A stretch of DNA of 10,080 nucleotides, from NCBI GenBank assembly GCA_014376915.1, contig JACMQP010000212.1:1-10080 (forward strand), given 5' to 3'. Every line of letters begins with the position of its first letter. The first letter of the stretch is position 1. The translations under genes and the position numbers were made by a program. Below, piece by piece: positions 1-7,336 of the stretch. The notes beneath the pieces were generated by a model. The model had not been told where the DNA came from. It searched no databases and worked only from the letters and a program-made list of their open reading frames with translations. This DNA is from Ramlibacter sp. Lineage in GTDB: Bacteria > Pseudomonadota > Gammaproteobacteria > Burkholderiales > Burkholderiaceae.

Positions 1-743
1 TGGTATTCGTTGTAGAGGATCTCGACGTGCAGCGGCATGGTGTTGGTCTGGCCGCGAATGTGGCCGGAGACGACGGACACCGCGCCGAACTCACCCATGG
101 CCCGCGCATTGCACAGGATCACTCCATAGATCAGGCCCCATTTGATGTTGGGCAGCGTCACGTACCAGAACGTCTGCCAGCCGCTGGCGCCCAGCACGAT
201 GGCGGCCTGCTCCTCGTCGTTGCCCTGCGCCTGCATCAGCGGGATCAGCTCGCGCGCGATGAACGGGAAGGTGACGAAGATGGTCGCCAGCACAATGCCC
301 GGCACCGCGAAAATGATCTTGATGTCGTGCTCGGCCAGCCAGGGGCCGAACCAGCCCTGGGCACCGAACATCAGCACGTAGATCAGGCCCGCCACCACCG
401 GCGACACTGAAAAAGGCAGGTCGACCAGGGTGGTGAGGAAGGCCTTGCCGCGGAACTCGTACTTGGCGATGCACCAGGCGGCGGCGACGCCGAACACCAG
501 ATTCAGCGGCACGGCGATGGCGGCGGTGACCAGCGTCAGCCCGATCGCCGACCAGGCGTCCGGCTCCTTGAAGGCCTCGAGATAGGCTCCCAGGCCTTTG
601 CGCAGCGCCCCAGTAAAGACCGCCGCGAGCGGCAGCACCAGGAACAGCAGCAGAAAGGCCAGCGCGATCCCGGTCAGAGTCCAGCGCACCCAGGGCGCCT
701 CGGTCGTGGTCACGCGTTTGACGGAGAGATTGCCGACGCTCAT
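1..743 (-). CDS. cysW: Sulfate/thiosulfate ABC transporter permease CysW (3' end outside window)
   Basis: Inner-membrane permease that pairs with CysT to form the channel of the sulfate/thiosulfate ABC importer. ATP hydrolysis would be supplied by CysA, probably encoded just beyond the left edge. I translated 247 codons from the ATG at 743; the frame is open to the edge, so the C-terminus is missing. Hydrophobic segments appear at about residues 22-45, 66-92, 104-127 and 146-172. The cytoplasmic EAA loop that docks on the ATPase is at about 177-198 ([16 protein letters not shown]). It is followed by [20 protein letters not shown] (217-236), which is typical of CysW rather than CysT. The ATG directly abuts the TGA of cysT, with a G-rich stretch in the cysT 3' end serving as ribosome binding site, so translation is probably coupled. 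Family assignment is firm. Confidence 0.95.
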   Translation of the reverse strand, partial: MSVGNLSVKRVTTTEAPWVRWTLTGIALAFLLLFLVLPLAAVFTGALRKGLGAYLEAFKEPDAWSAIGLTLVTAAIAVPLNLVFGVAAAWCIAKYEFRGKAFLTTLVDLPFSVSPVVAGLIYVLMFGAQGWFGPWLAEHDIKIIFAVPGIVLATIFVTFPFIARELIPLMQAQGNDEEQAAIVLGASGWQTFWYVTLPNIKWGLIYGVILCNARAMGEFGAVSVVSGHIRGQTNTMPLHVEILYNEY

Positions 744-1577
744 TCAAGCCCCCGACCGCTGGCGTTGCCAGGCTTGCAGGGCGTTGACCACCAGCAGCAG
801 CACAAAAGACATCAGCAGCATCACGGTAGCGACGGCAGTGGCACCGGCGTAGTCGTACTGCTCCAGCTTGCCGATGATGATCAGCGGGGTGATCTCCGAC
901 ACCATGGGCACGTTGCCGGCGATGAAGATCACCGACCCGTACTCGCCGATGGCGCGGGCGAAAGCCATCGCGAAGCCGGTCAGCAGCGCCGGCGCGATCG
1001 CCGGGAAGATCACCCGCACGAAGGTCTGCAAGCGGGTCGCGCCCAGGCACATGGCCGCTTCTTCCAGTTCCTTCTCGTTGTCTTCCAGCACCGGCTGCAC
1101 GGTCCGCACCACGAACGGCAGGCCGATGAAAATCAGCGCGATCACCACTCCGTTGGGGTTGAAGGCCAGCTTGATCCCCAGCGGCTCGAGGTACTGGCCG
1201 ATCCAGCCGTTGCCGGCCAGCAGTGCCGTGAGAGAAATGCCGGCGACGGCCGTCGGCAGCGCGAACGGCAGGTCTACCAGCGCGTCGACGATCTTCTTGC
1301 CAGGAAACTTGTAGCGCACCAGCACCCAGGCCACCAGCAGCCCGAACACCGCGTTGACCAGCGCCGCGATCAGCGAAGCACCGAACGTCAGCCGGTAGGA
1401 GGCCAGCACCCGCGGCGAACTGACGGCCGCCCAGAACTGCTCCCAGCTCAGGGCGAAGGTCTTGAACACCAGCGCAGAAAGCGGGATCAGCACGATCAGG
1501 CTCAGGTAGAGCAACGTGTACCCGAGCGTCAGATTGAAGCCGGGCAACACCCTGCGGCTGCGCCGCGACGTCGTCAT
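744..1577 (-). CDS. cysT: Sulfate/thiosulfate ABC transporter permease CysT (CysU)
   Basis: First of the two membrane subunits of the sulfate importer; 277 residues, the normal size for the family. A short basic N-terminus (TTSRRSRR) precedes a membrane segment at about residues 18-40. Further hydrophobic stretches lie at about 64-88, 103-121, 143-160, 192-222 and 245-267. The EAA loop (EEAAMCLGATRLQTFVRVIF) is at 172-191 and is followed by ARAIGEYGSVIFIAGN, a CysT signature. The start codon overlaps the stop of the upstream sbp gene in an ATGA quartet (1574-1577), and the stop codon touches the ATG of cysW, so all three are almost certainly one transcript with coupled translation. Nothing appears truncated or altered. 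Confidence 0.96.
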   Translation of the reverse strand: MTTSRRSRRVLPGFNLTLGYTLLYLSLIVLIPLSALVFKTFALSWEQFWAAVSSPRVLASYRLTFGASLIAALVNAVFGLLVAWVLVRYKFPGKKIVDALVDLPFALPTAVAGISLTALLAGNGWIGQYLEPLGIKLAFNPNGVVIALIFIGLPFVVRTVQPVLEDNEKELEEAAMCLGATRLQTFVRVIFPAIAPALLTGFAMAFARAIGEYGSVIFIAGNVPMVSEITPLIIIGKLEQYDYAGATAVATVMLLMSFVLLLVVNALQAWQRQRSGA

Positions 1578-2569
1578 TTGAGGGTGTAGATCTTGTCGAA
1601 CTGGCCGCCGTCGTTGAAGTGCACTTTCTGCGCTTCGGACAGTGACCCGAACAGCTCCTGGACGCTGAACAGCTTGATCGGCTTGAAGGTGGCGGCGTAC
1701 TTTTTCAGCACGTTCGCGTTGCGTGGCCGGATCGAATGCTTGGCGGCAATCTCCTGGCCTTCTTCGGAGTACAGGAAGTTCAGGTAGGCCCTGGCGAGGT
1801 CGGCCGTGCCTTTCCTGGCGACCGTGCGTTCGACCACTGCGACCGGGTTTTCGGCCACGATACTGATCGACGGATAGACCACGTCGACCTTGTTGGCGCC
1901 AAATTCCTTGTTGACAGATTCAACTTCGGATTCGAAGGTGATCAGTACATCGCCGGTGTTGCGCTGCAGGAATGCGCTGGTGGCATCGCGGCCGCCGCGG
2001 GCAAGCACCGGTACGTTCCGGTACAGCCGGCCCAGGAACTCCTGCGCCTGAGCGTCGGTGCCGCCCTTCTTCTTCATGTAGCCCCAGGCCGCGAGATACG
2101 CGTAGCGCCCGTTGCCGCCGGTCTTCGGGTTGACGACGACGACTTGCACGCCCGGCTTGACCAGGTCGTCCCAGTCCTTGATGCCCTTGGGGTTGCCGTT
2201 GCGAACCAGGAACAGCATGGTGGATGTGGTCGGAGCGGCGTTGTCCGGAAAGCGCCTGGCCCAGTCCTTGGCGACCACGCCCTTCTCCGCCAGGAACTCG
2301 ATGTCGGTGGTGGTGTTCATCGTCACGACGTCGGCGTCGAGGCCATCGGCCACGGCGCGGGCCTGCGCGCTCGATCCGCCGTGGGCCTGGTCGATCTTCA
2401 CGTCCTTGCCCGTCGCCTTCTTGTAGGCCGGGATGAAAGCGGCGTTGATGTCCTTGTAGAACTCGCGCGCCACGTCGTAGGAAGCGTTGAGCAGCGTCTG
2501 CTGGGCGGAGGCGAGCCCGCTGGCGGCGAAGGCCAGTGCGGCCACGAAAGTCCTGGTCCTGCTTTTCAT
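1574..2569 (-). CDS. sbp: Periplasmic sulfate-binding protein Sbp (operon copy)
   Basis: Captures sulfate (possibly thiosulfate) in the periplasm and hands it to CysT/CysW. It is 331 residues, the normal Sbp/CysP length. A Sec signal peptide is visible: basic MKSRTRTF, a hydrophobic core, and a likely cleavage after ASA at residue 22. Family motifs follow: LLNASYDVAREFY (26-38), HGGSSAQARAVADGLDADVV (63-82), NPKTGGNGRYAYLAAWGY in the middle, GDVLITFESEV, and the C-terminal SEEGQEIAAKHSIRPRN. It lies 12 bp after the peroxiredoxin stop and shares ATGA with cysT, so it is internal to the operon. The ribosome binding site is weak (GAG about 9 bases before the ATG). A second, clearly related protein is encoded at 6279-7301. 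Sbp and CysP are hard to separate by eye, so the exact anion preference is uncertain. Confidence 0.95.
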   Translation of the reverse strand: MKSRTRTFVAALAFAASGLASAQQTLLNASYDVAREFYKDINAAFIPAYKKATGKDVKIDQAHGGSSAQARAVADGLDADVVTMNTTTDIEFLAEKGVVAKDWARRFPDNAAPTTSTMLFLVRNGNPKGIKDWDDLVKPGVQVVVVNPKTGGNGRYAYLAAWGYMKKKGGTDAQAQEFLGRLYRNVPVLARGGRDATSAFLQRNTGDVLITFESEVESVNKEFGANKVDVVYPSISIVAENPVAVVERTVARKGTADLARAYLNFLYSEEGQEIAAKHSIRPRNANVLKKYAATFKPIKLFSVQELFGSLSEAQKVHFNDGGQFDKIYTLK

Positions 2570-2581
2570 TGGTTCACTCGT

Positions 2582-3223
<642 letters not shown>

Positions 3224-3257
3224 GGAAAACGTCCATTCTTTTTTGAATCAGGCCGTA

Positions 3258-3285
3258 ATTGTGGGGATGGCCCCTTCGGACTCAA
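3258..3285 (-). promoter_or_regulatory. Candidate sigma-70 promoter of the prx-sbp-cysT-cysW operon
   Basis: Reading the minus strand, TTGAGT (3285-3280) is followed after 16 bp by CACAAT (3263-3258). Each hexamer matches its consensus at four of six positions. A transcript would start near 3251, leaving a leader of roughly 28 bases before the peroxiredoxin ATG. A GGGG-N4-CCCC element lies within the spacer and edge of the -10. This is pattern matching by eye without a start-site map, so confidence is modest. Confidence 0.35.
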
Positions 3286-3299
3286 ACGACTGTCTCGTT
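3285..3299. promoter_or_regulatory. Inverted repeat AACGA-N5-TCGTT, possible operator
   Basis: A perfect 5-bp dyad with a 5-bp spacer touches the upstream edge of the candidate -35 box of the peroxiredoxin/sulfate operon. This is a common place for an activator or repressor. Five-base arms can occur by chance and I do not recognise the motif. It does not resemble the CTTAT/ATAAG palindromes found near sbp2 and cysI. Confidence 0.25.
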
Positions 3300-3377
3300 G
3301 TTAATTTATCTCGCCCCCGGTATATGGAATGGGCCGCGCCCGCATGCAGGCTACTTCTCAAGCGCGCCCCGCGCGCC

Positions 3378-3467
3378 TCCACGCCACAGGATTACAAGGC
3401 CTACATCCTGGCGGAAATGAAGAAGTGGGAGCCGGTGGTCAAGGCCACCGGCGCCAATCTCGACTGA
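3378..3467 (+). pseudogene. C-terminal remnant of a Bug-family (tripartite tricarboxylate transporter) receptor
   Basis: The plus-strand frame ending at the TGA 3465-3467 reads STPQDYKAYILAEMKKW, then EPVVKATGANLD and stop. This is how Bug/TctC periplasmic receptors end: a 'STPxxF/YxAYIxxExxKW' helix and a short tail. Only 29 residues are recognisable. Upstream codons lose all resemblance, and no start codon, signal peptide or body of the expected ~320 residues is present. It sits between two minus-strand genes, ending 9 bp from the FMN reductase stop. It is best read as the scar of a deletion. The family call rests on a short stretch and should be treated as probable, not certain. Confidence 0.6.
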
Positions 3468-3476
3468 GCGGCGCGT

Positions 3477-4034
3477 TCACTTGCCCTGGTTCAACTTGAC
3501 GAAGGCGGTGTACTTGTCCATCCACGTCTGCAGGAACTTGCGAACGTCGTCGTTGGTGATCTTGCCGTGCGCGTCGACCAGGCCTTCCTTGAACTGGACG
3601 AATGCCTCGGGCTGGCCCAGCGTCGGCATGTTGAGATAGGCCAACACGTTGCGCAGGTGCTGTTGCGCCATCGCGGTGCCGATCGCGCCGCCAGCGGCGC
3701 CAATGACGCCGGCCGGCTTGCCGTTCCAGGCGCTCTGGCCATAAGGCCGCGATGCGTGGTCGATGGCGTTTTTCAGCATGCCGGGGATCGAGCGGTTGTA
3801 TTCGGGCGTGACGAACAGCACGCCCTGGGCTGCGCTGATGTGAGTCTTGAGCCGCTTGACCTGTTCCGACGGCGTGGCGTCGTGGTCCTGGTTGTACAGC
3901 GGCAGGTCGTCGATGCGGACGTCCTCGAAGGTGAACTCCGGGGGCGCGAGGCCTGCCAGCGCCAGCGCCAGCTTGCGGTTGATGGAATCCTTGCGGATGC
4001 TGCCGACGACGACGGCGATTTTGATTGCGCTCAT
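3477..4034 (-). CDS. NAD(P)H-dependent FMN reductase / quinone reductase (ChrR/YieF-like flavodoxin fold)
   Basis: Cytoplasmic flavoprotein of the NADPH-dependent FMN reductase family. Members transfer electrons from NAD(P)H via bound FMN to quinones, azo dyes, chromate or free flavin. It has 185 residues, the family length. The FMN-phosphate loop GSIRKDSINRKLA is at 11-23. The isoalloxazine-contacting motif PEYNRSIPGMLKNAIDHASR lies at 77-96. A glycine-rich segment, GAAGGAIGTAMAQQHLR, is at 112-128. A good ribosome binding site (AAAGGAACAG) stands before the ATG at 4034. It appears to be transcribed alone, with about 250 bp separating it from the peroxiredoxin in the same direction. The true substrate cannot be read from sequence; a role in flavin supply for sulfonate oxidation is possible but unsupported here. 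Confidence 0.92.
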   Translation of the reverse strand: MSAIKIAVVVGSIRKDSINRKLALALAGLAPPEFTFEDVRIDDLPLYNQDHDATPSEQVKRLKTHISAAQGVLFVTPEYNRSIPGMLKNAIDHASRPYGQSAWNGKPAGVIGAAGGAIGTAMAQQHLRNVLAYLNMPTLGQPEAFVQFKEGLVDAHGKITNDDVRKFLQTWMDKYTAFVKLNQGK

Positions 4035-4077
4035 GACTGTTCCTTTGGGATCGATCGCAGATTATCGACCGCACGAC

Positions 4078-4101
4078 AAAAAAATGGGCGACGCCCACTT
4101 T
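4078..4101 (-). terminator. Hairpin with T-tract on the minus strand (terminator or attenuator)
   Basis: TGGGCGACGCCCA (4085-4097) is a perfect dyad that can fold as a 5-bp GC-rich stem with a 3-base loop. It is flanked by seven A residues at 4078-4084, which read as TTTTTTT on the minus strand directly after the stem. That is a classic intrinsic terminator. It lies 44 bp before the FMN reductase start codon and in the same direction. It either stops antisense transcripts entering from the right or works as a leader attenuator. Confidence 0.5.
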
Positions 4102-4158
4102 GCTGCGCTGGCGCAAGGGCTGGCGGAAATCGGCACGCCGGGCCTGACTTCGCAATAT

Positions 4159-4183
4159 TTCAAAATTTTCCGATTGTTTTGAA
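4159..4183. promoter_or_regulatory. Inverted repeat TTCAAAA-N11-TTTTGAA in the leader of the DUF3034-globin-cupredoxin cluster
   Basis: Perfect 7-bp arms 18 bp apart centre to centre, in an AT-rich island of an otherwise GC-rich window, 56 bp before the DUF3034 start. The arms are on the same helical face class as many dimeric regulator sites. I do not recognise the regulator: it does not fit the FNR or CRP half-sites. Downstream, GTAAC repeats exactly 10 bp apart (4204-4208 and 4214-4218). The rest of the 205-bp gap between 4035 and 4239 holds no gene that I can see. Confidence 0.4.
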
Positions 4184-4239
4184 TCCAGAACTGCTGACCC
4201 AGCGTAACAAGGGGTAACTTAACTCAACAAGAGCCATTC

Positions 4240-5172
4240 ATGATCAAGAAAATGTCGGTCGTCGCGCTCGCGTGCGCTGCCCTTGCCGGCCAGGTGGCTC
4301 ACGCAGAGACCGGAAAACTGGTGCTGACGGGCGGCGTCAGCAGCATCGACGGCGCGGCGGGAGGCGGCCTGACCCCCTGGGCCGTCATCGGCAGCAATGC
4401 CACTGCGGGGGAGATCGGCGTGAGCGCGAACGTTTCCCGGCTCAGCACGCAGAACTACGGCCTGACAACCTACGGCGCCGCGCTGGGCTATCGAGAGCGG
4501 GTTGAGGTGTCGCTGGCGCAGCAGAACTTCAACGCCGGGCCGGCTTTGGCCCTGAACGGTATCGCGCCGTTCGGCGTGAGCCCCGGCCAGCACGTGAAGA
4601 TGGACATCGCCGGGCTGAAAGTGCGCGTCGCCGGCGACGCAATTCTGGAAAGCGATTCGCTGATGCCTCAGGTCGCAGTCGGCGTGGAGTACAAGCGGAC
4701 GCACCCCGGCTCGATCGGTTCGGTCCTGGACTTCCTGGGAACGCGGACCAGCGGGACCGACCTGTATGTCAGCGCCACCAAGCTGTTCCTGGCCCAGGGC
4801 GTCCTGGTCAACGCCACCCTGCGCAACACCAATGCCAACCAGAACGGTCTGCTGGGCTTCGGCTCGGCCGCTCCCGGCCGCAACAGCCGCAGCTGGCAGC
4901 CCGAGGTGTCGGTCGCGCTGCTGCTGCGTCCCAACCTCGCCATCGGCGCCGAATACCGACGCATGCCCAACAACCTCGAAGCGCTGGGGCGAGCGGCCGG
5001 ACTCGGCGATGCCCTGCGCGCGGACGACTGGAAGGACGTGTTCGTTGCCTGGGCTCCCAGCAAGAATCTGTCGCTGACGCTGGCTTACGTCCAGCTTGGC
5101 CGCATCGTCCCCGGCATCACGGACAACCGCAAGCAGTCTGGCGCCTATCTCTCGGCGCAAGTCGCGTTCTGA
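4240..5172 (+). CDS. DUF3034 family protein, probable outer-membrane beta-barrel
   Basis: Exported protein of 310 residues belonging to the uncharacterised DUF3034 family. The recognition rests on the N-terminal GKLVLTGGVSSIDGAAGGGL (26-44) and TPWAVIGS, the family hallmark. A Sec signal peptide (MIKK, hydrophobic core, cleavage near AHA at 22) is clear. The mature part has alternating hydrophobic/polar strands such as LYVSATKLFL, VSVALLLRPNLAIGAEYR and LSLTLAYVQL. It ends in SAQVAF, a terminal phenylalanine as in outer-membrane barrels. There are no cysteines after the signal sequence and no enzyme motif. It is the first gene of a plus-strand cluster, 17 bp before the globin. The function is unknown: a porin-like or structural partner for the two redox proteins downstream is inference. 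Start chosen at the first ATG; M5 is an alternative. Confidence 0.85.
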   Translation: MIKKMSVVALACAALAGQVAHAETGKLVLTGGVSSIDGAAGGGLTPWAVIGSNATAGEIGVSANVSRLSTQNYGLTTYGAALGYRERVEVSLAQQNFNAGPALALNGIAPFGVSPGQHVKMDIAGLKVRVAGDAILESDSLMPQVAVGVEYKRTHPGSIGSVLDFLGTRTSGTDLYVSATKLFLAQGVLVNATLRNTNANQNGLLGFGSAAPGRNSRSWQPEVSVALLLRPNLAIGAEYRRMPNNLEALGRAAGLGDALRADDWKDVFVAWAPSKNLSLTLAYVQLGRIVPGITDNRKQSGAYLSAQVAF

Positions 5173-5189
5173 CCCCACTGGAGAATCCC

Positions 5190-5618
5190 ATGAAAAAAAT
5201 GATCGTTGCGCTCGCCTTCTCGATGGCCGCCGCCGCCGGTGCGCAGACCGCTCCCGCCGACCCGGCGTTGTTTCACACTTTCGGCGACAAGCCGGGCCTG
5301 GTGAAGCTGATGGACGACTTCATGTTGCGCCTGGAGGCCGATCCGCGCATGGCCCCGCATTTCAAGGAAGCCAACAAGCAGCGGGTCAAGGAACAGCTGG
5401 TCGACCAGTTTTGTCAGGTCACCGGCGGCCCCTGCGTCTACAAGGGCGCGGACATGAAGTCGTCCCACGCCAATCTGGACATCGGCAAGCGCGACTTCAA
5501 TGGGCTGGTCGAGGTGTTGCAGCAGGCGATGGACGCGCAGGGCATCCCTTTCACGGCGCAGAATCAGCTGTTGGCCCAGCTGGCCTACATGCACCGCGAC
5601 ATCATCACCGTGAAATGA
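5190..5618 (+). CDS. Exported group-1 truncated haemoglobin
   Basis: A 142-residue protein: a signal peptide (MKKMIVALAF..., likely cleavage after AGA at 18) followed by a 2/2 globin domain. The proximal haem ligand is predicted to be H93 in SHANLDIGKRDFN, the segment where group-1 globins place it. The CD1-type phenylalanine is F58 in MAPHF and the B-helix has F44. C75 and C82 bracket QVTGGP and could form a disulfide in the periplasm. Such globins bind oxygen or nitric oxide; most known ones are cytoplasmic, so export is notable. A GGAGA ribosome binding site (5180-5184) precedes the ATG, 17 bp after DUF3034. The stop overlaps the next ATG (ATGA at 5615-5618), so it is translationally coupled to the cupredoxin gene. 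Electron-transfer or NO-detoxifying roles are both possible and undecided. Confidence 0.9.
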   Translation: MKKMIVALAFSMAAAAGAQTAPADPALFHTFGDKPGLVKLMDDFMLRLEADPRMAPHFKEANKQRVKEQLVDQFCQVTGGPCVYKGADMKSSHANLDIGKRDFNGLVEVLQQAMDAQGIPFTAQNQLLAQLAYMHRDIITVK

Positions 5619-6268
5619 ACACCATGCGCTTCGCCCTGATTCCCCTGCTCACGATGGCCTTCGCAGCCCAGGCCGCCACCGTCTCTGTGACAGTCGTCGA
5701 CAAGGATGGCAAGCCGGTCGCCGATGCGGTCGTGGTGATCGTTCCTTCCGCCGGCGGCAAGTCCCGCCATCCATTGGCCACCGAAGCCACGATCGCGCAG
5801 GAAAAGATGCAGTTCGTGCCGGCGCTGACGCTGGTCCCTGTCGGCGCGAAGCTGACCTTCATGAACCTGGACAGCTGGGACCATCACGTGCGGGGCTCGG
5901 CGGCGGGCGCCGCGCAGTTCGCTGCGGGGACGGGTGACGGCTTCGAGCTGAGGCTCGACGGCAAGGTGGCGGGCAAGCCCGGCAAATCACTGGATGTGAA
6001 AGTCGACAAGGTAGGAGGCGTCCTGCTGGGCTGTCATATCCATGGATCGATGCGCGGCTATGTCTACGTGACCGACTCCAGCTGGTCCATGAAAACCACA
6101 CCGGAGGGCCAGGCCGTGTTCGACGACGTGCCGGACGGTGCGGCGCAGGTCCGGGTCTGGCATCCAGACCAGCTGCTCGACATGCCGCTGCGGCCGGTGA
6201 CAGCCGGCGCCACGCCAGCGCAGCTGAACTTCCAGTTGCAGGTGGTGCCGCGTCGGCGCCGGACCTAG
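5615..6268 (+). CDS. Cupredoxin-like periplasmic protein ('methylamine utilization' MauL-type)
   Basis: A 217-residue exported protein. The signal peptide MNTMRFALIPLLTMAFAAQA ends near residue 20. Next comes a beta-sandwich start (VSVTVVDKDGKPVADAVVVI) like carboxypeptidase-regulatory domains, then a cupredoxin-like core. Likely copper ligands are H90 or H91 (SWDHH) and C140, H143 and M146 in GCHIHGSMRG. The spacing Cys-x2-His-x2-Met-Arg-Gly matches the loop of amicyanin. The C-terminal part (TTPEGQAVFDDVPDGAAQVR) is shared by proteins loosely annotated as methylamine utilization proteins. No methylamine dehydrogenase genes are visible here, so that name should not be taken literally. The ATG at 5615 overlaps the globin stop; M4 (5624) is a possible second start. 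It ends 10 bp from the convergent sbp2 stop with no room for a separate terminator. Confidence 0.82.
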   Translation: MNTMRFALIPLLTMAFAAQAATVSVTVVDKDGKPVADAVVVIVPSAGGKSRHPLATEATIAQEKMQFVPALTLVPVGAKLTFMNLDSWDHHVRGSAAGAAQFAAGTGDGFELRLDGKVAGKPGKSLDVKVDKVGGVLLGCHIHGSMRGYVYVTDSSWSMKTTPEGQAVFDDVPDGAAQVRVWHPDQLLDMPLRPVTAGATPAQLNFQLQVVPRRRRT

Positions 6269-6278
6269 CCAGCGCGCC

Positions 6279-7301
6279 TTACTTCCGGCTGTAGATCTGG
6301 TCGAAGCTGCCACCGTCGGCGAAGTGCTCCTTGGCCACCTTGTCCCAGCCGCCGAAGGCCTGGTCGATGGTGAACAGGTTGATCTTCGCGAACTGCTTCG
6401 CGTACTTGGCCTGGGCCTTAGCCGAAACCGCCGGCCGGTAGAAGTTCTTTCCGGCGATGTCCTGGCCTTCTTCCGAATACAGGTACTTGAGGTATTCCTC
6501 GGCCACCTTGCGGGTGCCCTTGCGGTCCACGTTCCTGTCGACGACGGCCACGGCCGGTTCGGCCAGGATGCTGAGCGACGGCGCGATGAGATCGAACTTC
6601 GCGCCGAATTCCTTTTCCAGCAGCCAGGCCTCGTTCTCCCACGCGATCAGCACGTCGCCCTGGCCGCGTTGGGCAAAGCTGATGGTGGAGCCACGGGCGC
6701 CGGTGTCGAGCACCGGCACGTTGGCGTACAGCTTCGCGACGAATTCCCTGGCCTTGGCGTCGCCGCCGTACTTGCGCCTGGCAAATTCCCAGGCCGCGAG
6801 GTAGTTCCACCGGGCGCCGCCCGAAGTCTTTGGATTGGGCGTGATCACCGCCACGCCGGGCTTGACCAGGTCGTCCCAGTCCTTGATGCCCTTGGGGTTG
6901 CCCTTGCGCACCACCAGCACGATGGTCGAGGTGTAGGGCGAGGCGTTGTGCGGCAGCTTCTTCTGCCAGTCGGGCGCCAGCCAGCCGCCGTTCTTCACCA
7001 GTGCGTCGGTGTCGCCGGCCAGTGCCAGCGTCGCCACGTCGGCGTCGAGACCGTCGATGATGGAGCGCGCCTGCTTGCCCGAGCCTCCGTGCGATTGCCT
7101 GAACGTCACGTCCTGCCCGGTCTTGGCTTTCCAGTACCTGGCGAAGGCCGGATTGAACTCGGCGTACAACTCGCGAGTGGGGTCGTAGGACACGTTCAGC
7201 AGCGTCACCGGCTGGGCGAAGGACGGTCGCGCCGCCAGGGCCAAGGCGACTGCCAGGGAGGCAGCCACGGGAATCTTGATAAAGTCGCGGCGAAGGCTCA
7301 T
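6279..7301 (-). CDS. Second sulfate-binding protein, with twin-arginine signal peptide
   Basis: Periplasmic sulfate/thiosulfate-binding protein of 340 residues, a paralogue of the one at 1574-2569. Shared blocks include [13 protein letters not shown] (34-46), [20 protein letters not shown] (69-88), [37 protein letters not shown] and [15 protein letters not shown]. The N-terminus, [15 protein letters not shown] with cleavage near SFA (29), carries RRDFIK, a good match to the Tat motif. The operon copy instead has a Sec signal. I chose the ATG at 7301 because GGGAG stands 6-10 bases before it; a longer reading from 7358 adds 19 residues that spoil the signal peptide. The gene stands alone without permeases and diverges from yggX. 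It would need to share CysT/CysW, or serve another ligand such as thiosulfate or another oxyanion. Confidence 0.93.
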   Translation of the reverse strand: MSLRRDFIKIPVAASLAVALALAARPSFAQPVTLLNVSYDPTRELYAEFNPAFARYWKAKTGQDVTFRQSHGGSGKQARSIIDGLDADVATLALAGDTDALVKNGGWLAPDWQKKLPHNASPYTSTIVLVVRKGNPKGIKDWDDLVKPGVAVITPNPKTSGGARWNYLAAWEFARRKYGGDAKAREFVAKLYANVPVLDTGARGSTISFAQRGQGDVLIAWENEAWLLEKEFGAKFDLIAPSLSILAEPAVAVVDRNVDRKGTRKVAEEYLKYLYSEEGQDIAGKNFYRPAVSAKAQAKYAKQFAKINLFTIDQAFGGWDKVAKEHFADGGSFDQIYSRK

Positions 7302-7336
7302 GGGGGCTCCCGAAGATGGATGGATCAACGGGAGCG

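Noticed and set aside
91..1050. A 319-codon minus-strand frame spanning the cysT/cysW junction
   Set aside because: It is out of frame with both permeases, which have full membrane and EAA-loop signatures. Its own translation is Arg/Gly/Asp-rich and soluble-looking.
4219..5178. A 319-codon minus-strand frame over the DUF3034 gene
   Set aside because: The plus-strand frame has a signal peptide and family motifs; the opposite one has none and is a shadow.
5096..5614. Upstream extension of the cupredoxin frame (ATG at 5096) through the globin gene
   Set aside because: The extension has Arg/Gly-rich shadow composition and overlaps two real genes. The signal peptide begins at 5615.
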